From positions 484,001-548,000 of the forward strand of contig NZ_CP046902.1 in the NCBI RefSeq assembly GCF_009789555.1: a stretch of 64,000 nt of DNA. The letters are read 5' to 3'. Positions 1 to 9,381 of this stretch are shown here, one piece after another; the stretch's first letter is position 1; every line of letters begins with the position of its first letter. The notes beneath the pieces were generated by a model. It was not told where the DNA came from and searched no databases. It saw nothing but the letters and a program-made list of their open reading frames with translations. This DNA comes from Stutzerimonas stutzeri. Its GTDB lineage: Bacteria > Pseudomonadota > Gammaproteobacteria > Pseudomonadales > Pseudomonadaceae. Both the position numbers and the translations under genes were made by a program.

Positions 1-897
1 CGCATCGCGCTACCCAAGCTCTGTGCGGCGGCCGATGTCGAGTTCATCCAGGGCACCATGGTGGCGCTGCTTCCCGAGACGCCGGAACTGCTCCTGGCGA
101 CCGGAGAGACATTGCGCAGCACCTGGCTATCGCTCAACTTGGGGTCGCTGCCCTGGCTGCCGGAACAGTCGGGCGATGGAATGGAATTGCTCTCGGTGAA
201 ACCCTTCGCTGACTTCATTCGGCGCTGGCAGCAATGGCTGGAAACCCCCGAGCCAGTGGCTGTTCTCGGCGGCGGCGCGGCAGGCGTCGAGCTGGCTCTG
301 GCCATGGCCGGTCGGATGCCGACCATCCACTTGTTCTCTGAAGGCGAACTGCTGGCAGGCCATCCACCCCGGTTGCGTCGCCTCGCGCTGCGACATTTGC
401 AGCGCGCCAAGGTACAGGTCCATGAACAGGTCTCGATCCAGGCGGTGCACGGCAACACCCTGATCGGCGACGGGCAGATCCGCTGGCGCGGTCGCCGTCT
501 GGTCGTCGCGACCGGGCCCAACCCCCTGGAATGGCTTCGCGAATCGGGCCTGCGGCTGGACGCACGCGGCTTCATCGAAGTATCTCCGGCGCTGCAGAGC
601 CGCTCGCATCCACACGTGTTTGCCAGCGGCGATTGTGCCAGCCTTCCCGGCGCCGCACGCAACGGCGTCCAGGCGGTGCGCCAGTCGACCGTACTCGCCA
701 CCAACCTTGGCCGCGCGGCCATTGGCCAGCCCCTGCGCCACTATCACCCGCCCGCGCACAGCCTCGCCCTGCTGGCCGACGGACACCGCGGCGCACTGCT
801 GAGCTGGGCGAGTGTCGCGGCCGGTGGCCGGCTGCTGGGTCGCTGGAAGGCGTACATCGATCGCAGCTTCATGCGTCATCATGGCACCGAAGACTGA
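1..897 (+). CDS. FAD-dependent pyridine nucleotide-disulfide oxidoreductase family protein (5' end missing)
   Basis: The reading frame is open from base 1, so the gene begins outside the window and only the C-terminal 298 codons are present. An internal dinucleotide-binding motif (VAVLGGGAAGVELALAM) starts near residue 86 of the fragment. A second flavin signature, VFASGDCAS, lies near the C-terminus, where these enzymes contact FAD. This layout fits the NDH-2/ferredoxin-reductase superfamily, in particular the SelD-associated branch of pyridine nucleotide-disulfide oxidoreductases. Without the N-terminal FAD motif the substrate cannot be given. The gene converges on the uracil-DNA-glycosylase-like gene, with a 5-base gap. 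The family call is fairly safe; the function is not known. Confidence 0.8.
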   Translation, partial: RIALPKLCAAADVEFIQGTMVALLPETPELLLATGETLRSTWLSLNLGSLPWLPEQSGDGMELLSVKPFADFIRRWQQWLETPEPVAVLGGGAAGVELALAMAGRMPTIHLFSEGELLAGHPPRLRRLALRHLQRAKVQVHEQVSIQAVHGNTLIGDGQIRWRGRRLVVATGPNPLEWLRESGLRLDARGFIEVSPALQSRSHPHVFASGDCASLPGAARNGVQAVRQSTVLATNLGRAAIGQPLRHYHPPAHSLALLADGHRGALLSWASVAAGGRLLGRWKAYIDRSFMRHHGTED

Positions 898-902
898 TGC
901 GC

Positions 903-1607
903 TCAGTCGAGCAGTTGCTGCAGCCGCGTTTCCAGCAAGACGGGAAAACGCTCGAACCAGATACGGTTGCGCGGTGAAGGATGCGGCAGCGGATACAGGC
1001 GGAACGTCCTCGCGGCACCCTGTTCCGTGGCAAGTTCGACGTCGACATACGCCGTGAAACGGTCTTCGCGCGCCCAGAATGCCTCGAGTCGCTGACGCAC
1101 CTCGCGCGCCTGCTCGATGCCGAACCACAGAAAGGCCTCGCGACCGAGCGTGACGATGGAGCGTCCGTGCCAGTGGTCGATCAGCAGACGCCGCATGTGC
1201 CGATGGAACCGGCGCTTGACCGCCATCGACCAGGCGCGATTACCCACTGGCTTGTAAGGCACCGTGTTGATCCAGAAGAACGCCTTGCCAACAGCGCGCC
1301 CGGCCTCGAAATCCGGCATGTCCGTACCGTGCAGATGCTGATAGAGCCCCCGCCGCACCAGTTGCCCGCCGCCGCCGATGAATGGCTCGCCATGACGAAC
1401 TTCCTCCCGGCCCGGATCGCGACCGAAGAAGGCGATCGGCGCATCCGCATGCCCGAGCCCCAGGATCGGCTCCAGCGGATCCTTGTCGAACGCCTCATAC
1501 ACCGTCACATCGATGCCTTCGGTTCCGGCTGCGAGCGCGCGAAACGCCTCGCGCTCTGCCTTGTCGAGCGGATTGTGGCCCCGTCCGGGACTAGAGGTCG
1601 CTCTCAT
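903..1607 (-). CDS. Uracil-DNA glycosylase superfamily protein
   Basis: The 234-residue protein has the two landmark segments of the uracil-DNA glycosylase fold. One is an N-terminal FFGRDPGREEVRHG loop followed by PFIGGGGQL, equivalent to the GEAPG...PFVG region of family 4/5 enzymes. The other is a C-terminal HPSPRN motif, which in the family closes over the DNA. Such enzymes excise uracil or deaminated bases from DNA in the cytoplasm. The first motif has Arg-Asp where many family members have Glu-Ala, so substrate choice may differ. The ATG start overlaps the end of the DUF3299 gene by 17 bases, which suggests translational coupling. A start further inside cannot be excluded because no strong ribosome-binding site is visible. 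Confidence 0.75.
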   Translation of the reverse strand: MRATSSPGRGHNPLDKAEREAFRALAAGTEGIDVTVYEAFDKDPLEPILGLGHADAPIAFFGRDPGREEVRHGEPFIGGGGQLVRRGLYQHLHGTDMPDFEAGRAVGKAFFWINTVPYKPVGNRAWSMAVKRRFHRHMRRLLIDHWHGRSIVTLGREAFLWFGIEQAREVRQRLEAFWAREDRFTAYVDVELATEQGAARTFRLYPLPHPSPRNRIWFERFPVLLETRLQQLLD

Positions 1608-2121
1608 CGACCAGGGTCACTTCGGTCGCTGACATCACGTACGCCGCATCCGCCAGATCGTTGCTGACCGGTTCGATCCGCAGCGTGCCGTCTACCCAGA
1701 GCGGCGCATAGATATCGTCCAGGGTAATGCCGCTCGGATAGCGGACCATCACGATCTGGTTCGGTGGAGGGGGCGGCACATGGATACAGGCGCCAGGATA
1801 GGGCACCAGGAAGAACTCGGTGCTGCGACCCCGGCTGTCAGTCTCCAGCGGGACCGGATAACCACCCAGGCGGATGTGCTGGCCGTTCAACGACGGTACG
1901 GTCTTGGCTGAATACATCACATCGGGCAGGCCAGCGCTCTGCTTGAGCCCGCCCTGATCGCTGAATCCACCGGCTTCCGGAGAGTCATGCCCGATCTCGG
2001 GCATCTCTTCGAGCGCCCGGCGATCTTCGGCGGGCATCAGCTCGAGCCAGTCGAGTTCTGCCGGAGCGGCATGGACAAAGGACATCCAACAGAACAGCAG
2101 GGCAAGGGTTATCTGGCGCAT
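1591..2121 (-). CDS. DUF3299 family exported protein
   Basis: The 176-residue protein begins with a typical signal peptide (hydrophobic stretch about residues 4-16, likely cleaved after VHA near residue 19). Its core contains GACIHVPPPPPNQIV, the hallmark of DUF3299 proteins. It is predicted to act in the periplasm or at the outer side of the membrane. The biochemical role of the family is not established, and nothing here identifies a ligand. The gene lies between the stress membrane protein gene upstream and the glycosylase-like gene with which it overlaps. The ribosome-binding site is weak. Confidence 0.8.
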   Translation of the reverse strand: MRQITLALLFCWMSFVHAAPAELDWLELMPAEDRRALEEMPEIGHDSPEAGGFSDQGGLKQSAGLPDVMYSAKTVPSLNGQHIRLGGYPVPLETDSRGRSTEFFLVPYPGACIHVPPPPPNQIVMVRYPSGITLDDIYAPLWVDGTLRIEPVSNDLADAAYVMSATEVTLVDESDL

Positions 2122-2171
2122 GGCAACCGAAGGGTGATGAGCGGGGCCGCAGGACTACGGCCCCGTGCGGA

Positions 2172-2423
2172 TCAGTGCTTACGACTGGTGACCATGCCGT
2201 AAATCACCAGCAGAATGATCGCACCGACCACGGCGCCGATAAAGCCTGCGCCCTCTCCGGCCTGATAAAGCCCGAGCGCTTGGCCGCCGTAGGTGGCCAG
2301 CAGCGAGCCACCGATACCCAGCAATATGGTCATGATCCAACCCATGCTGTCGTTGCCGGGTTTCAGGAAGCGTGCGATGAGGCCTACGATCAGGCCGATG
2401 ATGATGGTTCCGATGATGCCCAT
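2172..2423 (-). CDS. GlsB/YeaQ/YmgE family stress-response membrane protein
   Basis: This is a small 83-residue membrane protein with three hydrophobic segments (about residues 3-20, 28-46 and 58-78). It is rich in Gly-Ile-Ile and Gly-Gly pairs, has ARFLKPGNDSMGW after the first segment, and ends in a short basic tail. This is the transglycosylase-associated protein (GlsB/YeaQ/YmgE) pattern. Such proteins sit in the inner membrane and are induced by osmotic or envelope stress; their molecular activity is unknown. A longer frame runs upstream, but the start used here has a strong GGAGGAG sequence about 8 bases before ATG and gives the usual family length. An AlgU-like promoter lies just upstream. 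Confidence 0.88.
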   Translation of the reverse strand: MGIIGTIIIGLIVGLIARFLKPGNDSMGWIMTILLGIGGSLLATYGGQALGLYQAGEGAGFIGAVVGAIILLVIYGMVTSRKH

Positions 2424-2464
2424 TGGCAATCTCCTCCAGGTCCGAAAACAAGCGTTACGTATTG

Positions 2465-2491
2465 TCGGACCTGTGCGGAGCCAGCCAGTTC
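2465..2491 (-). promoter_or_regulatory. Candidate AlgU (sigma-22/sigma-E type) promoter for the GlsB-like gene
   Basis: Reading the minus strand, GAACTG (2491-2486) is followed by a 16-base spacer and TCCGA (2469-2465). The consensus I recall for Pseudomonas AlgU promoters is GAACTT-N16/17-TCTGA, so 5 of 6 and 4 of 5 bases match. The start of transcription would fall about 35 bases before the ATG. The -10 region is also the left arm of a perfect 9-bp inverted repeat (2437-2445 with 2465-2473). A stress sigma factor fits the stress-protein family of the gene. This is a reading by eye, not a scored match. Confidence 0.5.
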
Positions 2492-2526
2492 GCCAATCGA
2501 TACGCCAAGCTAGACGGCCTCGACGT

Positions 2527-3612
2527 TCAATCGCGATCGATGAGCGACTCCACGGCGGTGATCTGCCGATCCAGCGTGGCGCGATCCGGGCAGCGCAAAG
2601 TGGCATGGCCGACCTTGCGACCGGTCTTGAACGCCTTGCCGTAGTGATGCAGATGGCAATCCTCGACGGCGATGACCTTGGCAACCGGCGGCACCTCGCC
2701 GATGAAGTTGAGCATGGCGCTCTCACCCAGTTTCGCGGTCGAGCCCAGCGGCAAGCCGGTCACCGCGCGCAAATGGTTCTCGAACTGGCTGCACTCGGCG
2801 CCTTCGATGGTCCAATGACCGGAGTTGTGTACCCGCGGCGCGATTTCGTTGGCCTTGAGCCCACCGTCGACCTCGAAGAACTCGAACGCCAGCACGCCGA
2901 CATAGTCCAGCTTCGCCAGCACACGTCCGGCGTAATCCTCAGCGAGCGCTTGCAGCGGATGGTTGCTGCTGGCGACTGACAACCGCAGGATGCCCTCCTC
3001 GTGCGTGTTGTGGACCAACGGATAGAAACAGGTCTGAGCGTCGCGACCGCGCACCGCGATCAACGACACCTCCCCCGAAAACGGCACGAAGCCTTCGAGG
3101 ATGCAGGGCACGCTGCCCAGCTCGGCGAACGCATGGGTGACATCGGCGGGCCTGCGCAGCACCTTCTGGCCCTTGCCGTCGTAGCCCAGTGTGCGTGTCT
3201 TGAGCACTGCGGGCAGCCCGATGCTGGCTGCCGCCGCGTCGAGATCGACCTGGGACTGGATGTCGGCGAACATCGGCGTCGGAATGCCGAGTTCCTTGAA
3301 CATGGACTTTTCGAACCAGCGATCGCGAGCGATGCGCAGCGCATCGGCGCTTGGGTAGACCGGCACGAACTGCGAAAGGAACGCGACGGTTTCTGCCGGC
3401 ACGCTCTCGAATTCGAAGGTCACCAGGTCCACTTCATCAGCGAGTTGACGCAGGTGATCCTGATCGCCGTAGTCGGCGCGCAAATGCTCGCCCAGCGCCG
3501 CGGCACACGCATCTGGCGCCGGGTCGAGGAACGCGAAGTTCATGCCAAGCGGGGTGCCCGCCAGGGCAAGCATGCGGCCCAGCTGGCCGCCACCGATCAC
3601 GCCGATTTTCAT
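2527..3612 (-). CDS. purK: 5-(carboxyamino)imidazole ribonucleotide synthase PurK
   Basis: PurK uses ATP and bicarbonate to carboxylate aminoimidazole ribonucleotide to N5-CAIR in de novo purine synthesis. The 361-residue protein opens with the GVIGGGQLGRM nucleotide-binding turn typical of PurK and has the ATP-grasp body, including KTRTLGYDGKGQ near residue 142 and NEIAPRVHNSGH near residue 270. The length is normal for the family. Its ATG directly follows the TAA of purE (TAAATG), so the two are translated from one message in the order purE-purK. The product is passed to PurE, which makes CAIR. Confidence 0.97.
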   Translation of the reverse strand: MKIGVIGGGQLGRMLALAGTPLGMNFAFLDPAPDACAAALGEHLRADYGDQDHLRQLADEVDLVTFEFESVPAETVAFLSQFVPVYPSADALRIARDRWFEKSMFKELGIPTPMFADIQSQVDLDAAAASIGLPAVLKTRTLGYDGKGQKVLRRPADVTHAFAELGSVPCILEGFVPFSGEVSLIAVRGRDAQTCFYPLVHNTHEEGILRLSVASSNHPLQALAEDYAGRVLAKLDYVGVLAFEFFEVDGGLKANEIAPRVHNSGHWTIEGAECSQFENHLRAVTGLPLGSTAKLGESAMLNFIGEVPPVAKVIAVEDCHLHHYGKAFKTGRKVGHATLRCPDRATLDRQITAVESLIDRD

Positions 3613-4104
3613 TTATGCATTCCTTGGGTCCGGATTGTCGAGCACGGTTCGAGTCTGCTCATCGCGGAAACGCTTCAGCGCAGCGTGGTATTCCGGAAAT
3701 TCATGACCGACGATGCTGGCCGCCAGCAACGCGGCATTGACGGCACCCGCCTTGCCGATGGCCAGCGTGGCGACCGGCACGCCAGCCGGCATCTGCACGA
3801 TCGACAGCAAGGAATCCACGCCGGACAGCATCGAAGATTGCACCGGCACGCCAAGGACTGGCAGATGGGTCTTGGCCGCGCACATGCCCGGCAGATGGGC
3901 CGCACCGCCCGCGCCAGCGATGATCACACGCAGCCCGCGCTGTTCGGCCTGTTCGGCATACTGAAACAGCAGATCGGGAGTGCGGTGCGCGGACACCACG
4001 GTGACTTCATGCGCAATGCCGAGCTTTTCCAGCATGTCCGCGGTGTGGCTCAAGGTGGACCAATCGGACTTGGAGCCCATGATCACGCCTACCAGTGCTG
4101 TCAT
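3613..4104 (-). CDS. purE: N5-carboxyaminoimidazole ribonucleotide mutase PurE
   Basis: PurE converts N5-CAIR, made by PurK, into 4-carboxy-AIR. The 163-residue class I protein has the GSKSDW phosphate-binding motif near residue 10, SAHRTP with the catalytic His at about residue 40, and the GAGGAAHLPGM loop. The open frame continues 46 codons upstream, but that part resembles nothing in the family. The chosen ATG has AGAGG 9 bases before it and gives the usual length. The stop codon abuts the purK start. The 5' leader carries two hairpins that may bear on expression. Confidence 0.97.
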   Translation of the reverse strand: MTALVGVIMGSKSDWSTLSHTADMLEKLGIAHEVTVVSAHRTPDLLFQYAEQAEQRGLRVIIAGAGGAAHLPGMCAAKTHLPVLGVPVQSSMLSGVDSLLSIVQMPAGVPVATLAIGKAGAVNAALLAASIVGHEFPEYHAALKRFRDEQTRTVLDNPDPRNA

Positions 4105-4121
4105 CGTTGTGCCTCTCTTCG

Positions 4122-4172
4122 GCGCCTGCGGCGCATCAGGAACAACGGCCGCGCTGAGGACAGCGCGGCCGT
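4122..4172 (-). promoter_or_regulatory. Two-hairpin leader of purE
   Basis: A perfect 12-bp inverted repeat (4145-4156 with 4161-4172, 4-base loop) is followed toward purE by a smaller GCGCC/GGCGC hairpin (4122-4126 with 4130-4134). Both would lie in the untranslated leader of purE, ending about 18 bases from the ATG. The large stem has no T-run after it, so it is not a classical terminator. It could protect the mRNA, cause pausing, or bind a protein. No PurR-type operator is visible. Confidence 0.55.
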
Positions 4173-4212
4173 GCAGGTACGTGGCCGGAACCGGTCCGAC
4201 CGAAGGCCGCGC

Positions 4213-4218
4213 AGTATA
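4213..4218 (-). promoter_or_regulatory. Probable -10 element of the purE promoter
   Basis: The minus strand reads TATACT inside GCGC-TATACT-GCGC, a good sigma-70 -10 hexamer 109 bases before the purE start. No strong -35 element is apparent 16-18 bases upstream. A start of transcription near 4206 would place both leader hairpins in the mRNA. Confidence 0.45.
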
Positions 4219-4314
4219 GCGCAAGCCCCTCGCCAGCGGCACCGTCTGGCGACGTCCGCGACAGGCTTCGGCGTTGCAGGAACTGCGGGGTGCGCTGGTT
4301 CGCCAGCCAGGCGT

Positions 4315-5241
4315 TCAGCCTTGCGCCGGCAGGTCTGGGGCCTGCCCCGCCCCACTTTCGAGCTTGCGCCAGAGCAAGCGCACGGGTGCCTTGCGCAACA
4401 GCGCGCAGCGGTACAGGCGAATCTCCAGCGGCACCCGCCAATGCTCGCTACCGCAGATGACCAGTTCCCCTCGCTCCAGTTCTGCCGTCACGCTCAAGCG
4501 CGGCACCCAGGCAAGGCCCAATCGCTGCATGGCCATGCTTTTAAGGCTGTCCGCCATGGCCGTTTCGTACACTGTGGACGACCGCAGGCCACGCTGGCGC
4601 AGCAGCAGATTGACCGAGCGGCCCAGCGATGCGCCAGCGCTGTATGCCAATAGCGGCACGGTCTGGCCACTGTCCGGATCGAACAGCGGCCTGCCTGCAT
4701 CGTCAACAGCGCAGACCGGCACGATTTCGGTGCGGCCCAGGGCCAGCGACGGAAACAGCTCGGGGTCCATCTGCAACGCAGCGTCAGGGTCGTAGTAGGC
4801 GAGGATCAGGTCGCAGCCCCCTTCGCGCAATGAATGCACCGCTTCACCCACGTTGGTCGCCACCAGCCGACTGTTGACCGGCACGCCATCGAGACGCAAT
4901 CGGGCCAGCCATCCCGGAAAGAACCCGAGCGCCAGCGAGTGCGCAGCGGCGATCTGCAGCACCTCGCCGCGCTGGCCCTCGAGGTTGTGCAGATACTGCA
5001 CGACCTCGCCAAGCTGCTCGACCATGTTACGCGCCGTGACCAGGAACAATTGCCCCGCTTCGGTCAGCTCAACCGGGGTGCGCGAGCGGTTGACCAGGGT
5101 GAGGCCCAGCGTGTTCTCAAGGCTGCGAATGCGCCGACTGAAAGCCGGCTGAGTGACGAAGCGGCGCTCTGCAGCCTGGGAAAAACTTCGTGTGGCCGCC
5201 AGGGCGACGAGGTCTTCAAGCCATTTTGTCTCGATGTTCAT
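4315..5241 (-). CDS. LysR-family regulator divergent from aspA
   Basis: The 308-residue protein has an N-terminal winged helix-turn-helix (about residues 5-62, with SFSQAAERRFVTQPAFSRRI) and a LysR effector-binding region after it. The first ATG with a good ribosome-binding site (AAGGAG, 5-base gap) was chosen over a TTG five codons earlier. It is transcribed away from aspA across a 189-base gap that holds a T-N11-A inverted repeat. The usual LysR arrangement therefore predicts autoregulation and control of aspA. The effector, perhaps an amino acid or dicarboxylate, is not shown by the sequence. Confidence 0.9.
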   Translation of the reverse strand: MNIETKWLEDLVALAATRSFSQAAERRFVTQPAFSRRIRSLENTLGLTLVNRSRTPVELTEAGQLFLVTARNMVEQLGEVVQYLHNLEGQRGEVLQIAAAHSLALGFFPGWLARLRLDGVPVNSRLVATNVGEAVHSLREGGCDLILAYYDPDAALQMDPELFPSLALGRTEIVPVCAVDDAGRPLFDPDSGQTVPLLAYSAGASLGRSVNLLLRQRGLRSSTVYETAMADSLKSMAMQRLGLAWVPRLSVTAELERGELVICGSEHWRVPLEIRLYRCALLRKAPVRLLWRKLESGAGQAPDLPAQG

Positions 5242-5295
5242 GCCGGCTCCTTGCAAGCCTGGTTCGCGATGGCGCGCTGCAATAACGCTTCCCGA

Positions 5296-5336
5296 TGACG
5301 CAACGTCACACCGCCGTCATGCCGATCATGCATGAC
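5296..5336. promoter_or_regulatory. Candidate LysR operators in the lysR-aspA gap
   Basis: The 21-base element at 5316-5336 is a perfect inverted repeat, GTCATGC-N7-GCATGAC, and contains the T-N11-A arrangement (T5320, A5332) typical of LysR boxes. Twenty bases to the left, TGACG-CAA-CGTCA (5296-5308) is a second small palindrome. Both lie in the divergent promoter region. Binding by the adjacent LysR protein is an inference from position. Confidence 0.5.
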
Positions 5337-5430
5337 CCAGCGAATTACGGCATTGGCCCAAAATGCCTGTCAGCCCCTATGGTAGCGGCCTTCGCGGCAA
5401 ATGCCGCCTTTCTCTCGGATGAGAACTCTC

Positions 5431-6855
<1,425 letters not shown>

Positions 6856-6868
6856 TCCGGGGGCTTGC

Positions 6869-6906
6869 AGGAACGGCCCGGCCTGGCAACAGGCCGCGCC
6901 GTTCCT
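6869..6906. terminator. Long hairpin between convergent aspA and XRE genes
   Basis: AGGAACGGC (6869-6877) pairs with GCCGTTCCT (6898-6906), and inside it GGCCTG (6880-6885) pairs with CAGGCC (6890-6895) around GCAA. The structure sits where the two genes converge and touches the last codon of the leftward gene. There is no T-run on either side, so it may act as a transcript end stabiliser or a weak bidirectional terminator. Confidence 0.6.
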
Positions 6907-7727
6907 CACTCGATTTCGAACAACCCGTTGCGCAGGTGTGCCGAGGCGAGCCGTTCGCGGATCTGCGGGTCGATCCGCGGATCGTCGGGACCATAAAGCA
7001 TGACCTGACGGTAGGCATTGACCCGGTTGATTTCGCTGCCCAGGTATTCCCACACCACCCGGGTGCAGGCAGGCGTGCGTCGGTCTCCGCTGGAGACGCC
7101 AGTCTTGAGCCCATTGAGGCGGTTGATACGGCTCTTGAAGCTTGGAATCAGGATCGTCTGGCTCATTTCGTTGCCGGTGAGCGACTCGTAGTCGATGAGA
7201 AACAGTCGATCCTGCAAGTAAAAGGCGGCACCCAGGTAGCGGCAGCGCACCACCCAGTCTTCCCGTCCGGGATTATCGGCGCGCGACTGCTCCTGTCGCT
7301 CCTGTCGCTCGAACACGAAACTGCCTCTGTCCTCGCGCACCTGCACCAGCGACAGCAGAATCTGCCCCGGCACCGACAGGCAATTGGCGTACTCGAAGTA
7401 GTAACCGCAATAGCGCGACAGGCTGCTGGCATTGTCACGCAGCGGTTCGAAGAGCTCCAGGAGCGGATCGCCGGCAGCGATCCGCTCCTGATCGTGACGT
7501 CGCAGGCCGACCAGTTGGGTGAACTGCTCGCTCGGCAAACCCAGTTCGTAGCCCTCGACACCGAAGAAATCGCAGATACGCTTGAGGTTGTGCGCGGTCG
7601 GCCGGCTTTGGCCATTGAGGTATTTGTTGAACTGCGCCCGGTTGATACCGAGCTTGCGGCACACCTCGGCAATCGAGCGGTAATGACTGCAGAGCAGTTT
7701 CAAGTTGGCGCCGAGATGGTCGTACAT
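6906..7727 (-). CDS. XRE-type helix-turn-helix regulator of unknown target
   Basis: The 273-residue protein has an N-terminal Cro/C1-type helix-turn-helix (about residues 16-62, with AEVCRKLGINRAQFNKYLNG). A roughly 200-residue C-terminal region follows that I do not recognise. That region is aromatic-rich, contains CRYLGAAFYLQDRLFLIDYES, and has no obvious metal or enzyme motif. It may sense a small molecule. The gene is divergent from the AGCS symporter across about 150 bases that carry two palindromes, so control of the symporter is plausible but only inferred. The ribosome-binding site is weak. Confidence 0.75.
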   Translation of the reverse strand: MYDHLGANLKLLCSHYRSIAEVCRKLGINRAQFNKYLNGQSRPTAHNLKRICDFFGVEGYELGLPSEQFTQLVGLRRHDQERIAAGDPLLELFEPLRDNASSLSRYCGYYFEYANCLSVPGQILLSLVQVREDRGSFVFERQERQEQSRADNPGREDWVVRCRYLGAAFYLQDRLFLIDYESLTGNEMSQTILIPSFKSRINRLNGLKTGVSSGDRRTPACTRVVWEYLGSEINRVNAYRQVMLYGPDDPRIDPQIRERLASAHLRNGLFEIE

Positions 7728-7750
7728 GCGTATTCCAGTGATGCGAGCGA

Positions 7751-7773
7751 CGCGAGTCTAGCATCAACTCGCG
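7751..7773. promoter_or_regulatory. Inverted repeat in the XRE-symporter gap
   Basis: CGCGAGT (7751-7757) and ACTCGCG (7767-7773) form a perfect 7-bp inverted repeat with a 9-base spacer, starting 24 bases upstream of the XRE start codon. It is well placed for autorepression by a dimeric regulator. No binding evidence exists. Confidence 0.35.
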
Positions 7774-7840
7774 CTAGTTCGCCGCGATCCGCGCAATTGC
7801 ATGACCGGGGCGTCTGGCCAACCATTCCGCCCTGCGTTTT

Positions 7841-7854
7841 TTTTACCGGTAAAA
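7841..7854. promoter_or_regulatory. 14-bp perfect palindrome before the AGCS symporter
   Basis: TTTTACCGGTAAAA is a perfect palindrome 23 bases before the symporter ATG, at the end of an 8-T run. In DNA it looks like a dimer operator; in RNA it would make a short hairpin just before the ribosome-binding site. The regulator is unknown; the divergent XRE protein is the obvious candidate. Confidence 0.4.
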
Positions 7855-7860
7855 CAACAA
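7853..7860 (+). promoter_or_regulatory. Hfq/Crc-type CA motif in the symporter leader
   Basis: AACAACAA lies immediately before GAGAGACC, the ribosome-binding region of the AGCS symporter. In Pseudomonas, A-rich AANAANAA motifs next to the start of catabolic and transport genes are bound by Hfq with Crc during catabolite repression. The layout resembles the known amiE leader as I recall it. Confidence 0.5.
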
Positions 7861-7876
7861 GAGAGACCTCTCTGCC

Positions 7877-9322
<1,446 letters not shown>

Positions 9323-9335
9323 CCCCGCAAGCGCT

Positions 9336-9368
9336 GTATGAACAGGGAGCCAGGCGCCCTGTTCATAC
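9336..9368 (+). promoter_or_regulatory. 12-bp perfect inverted repeat between symporter and asparaginase genes
   Basis: GTATGAACAGGG (9336-9347) and CCCTGTTCATAC (9357-9368) form a perfect 12-bp stem with a 9-base loop. It ends one base before the AGGAGA ribosome-binding site of the asparaginase gene and has no T-run. It could stop or weaken read-through, tune asparaginase translation, or stabilise the upstream message. Confidence 0.55.
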
Positions 9369-9381
9369 GCAGGAGATCCCT

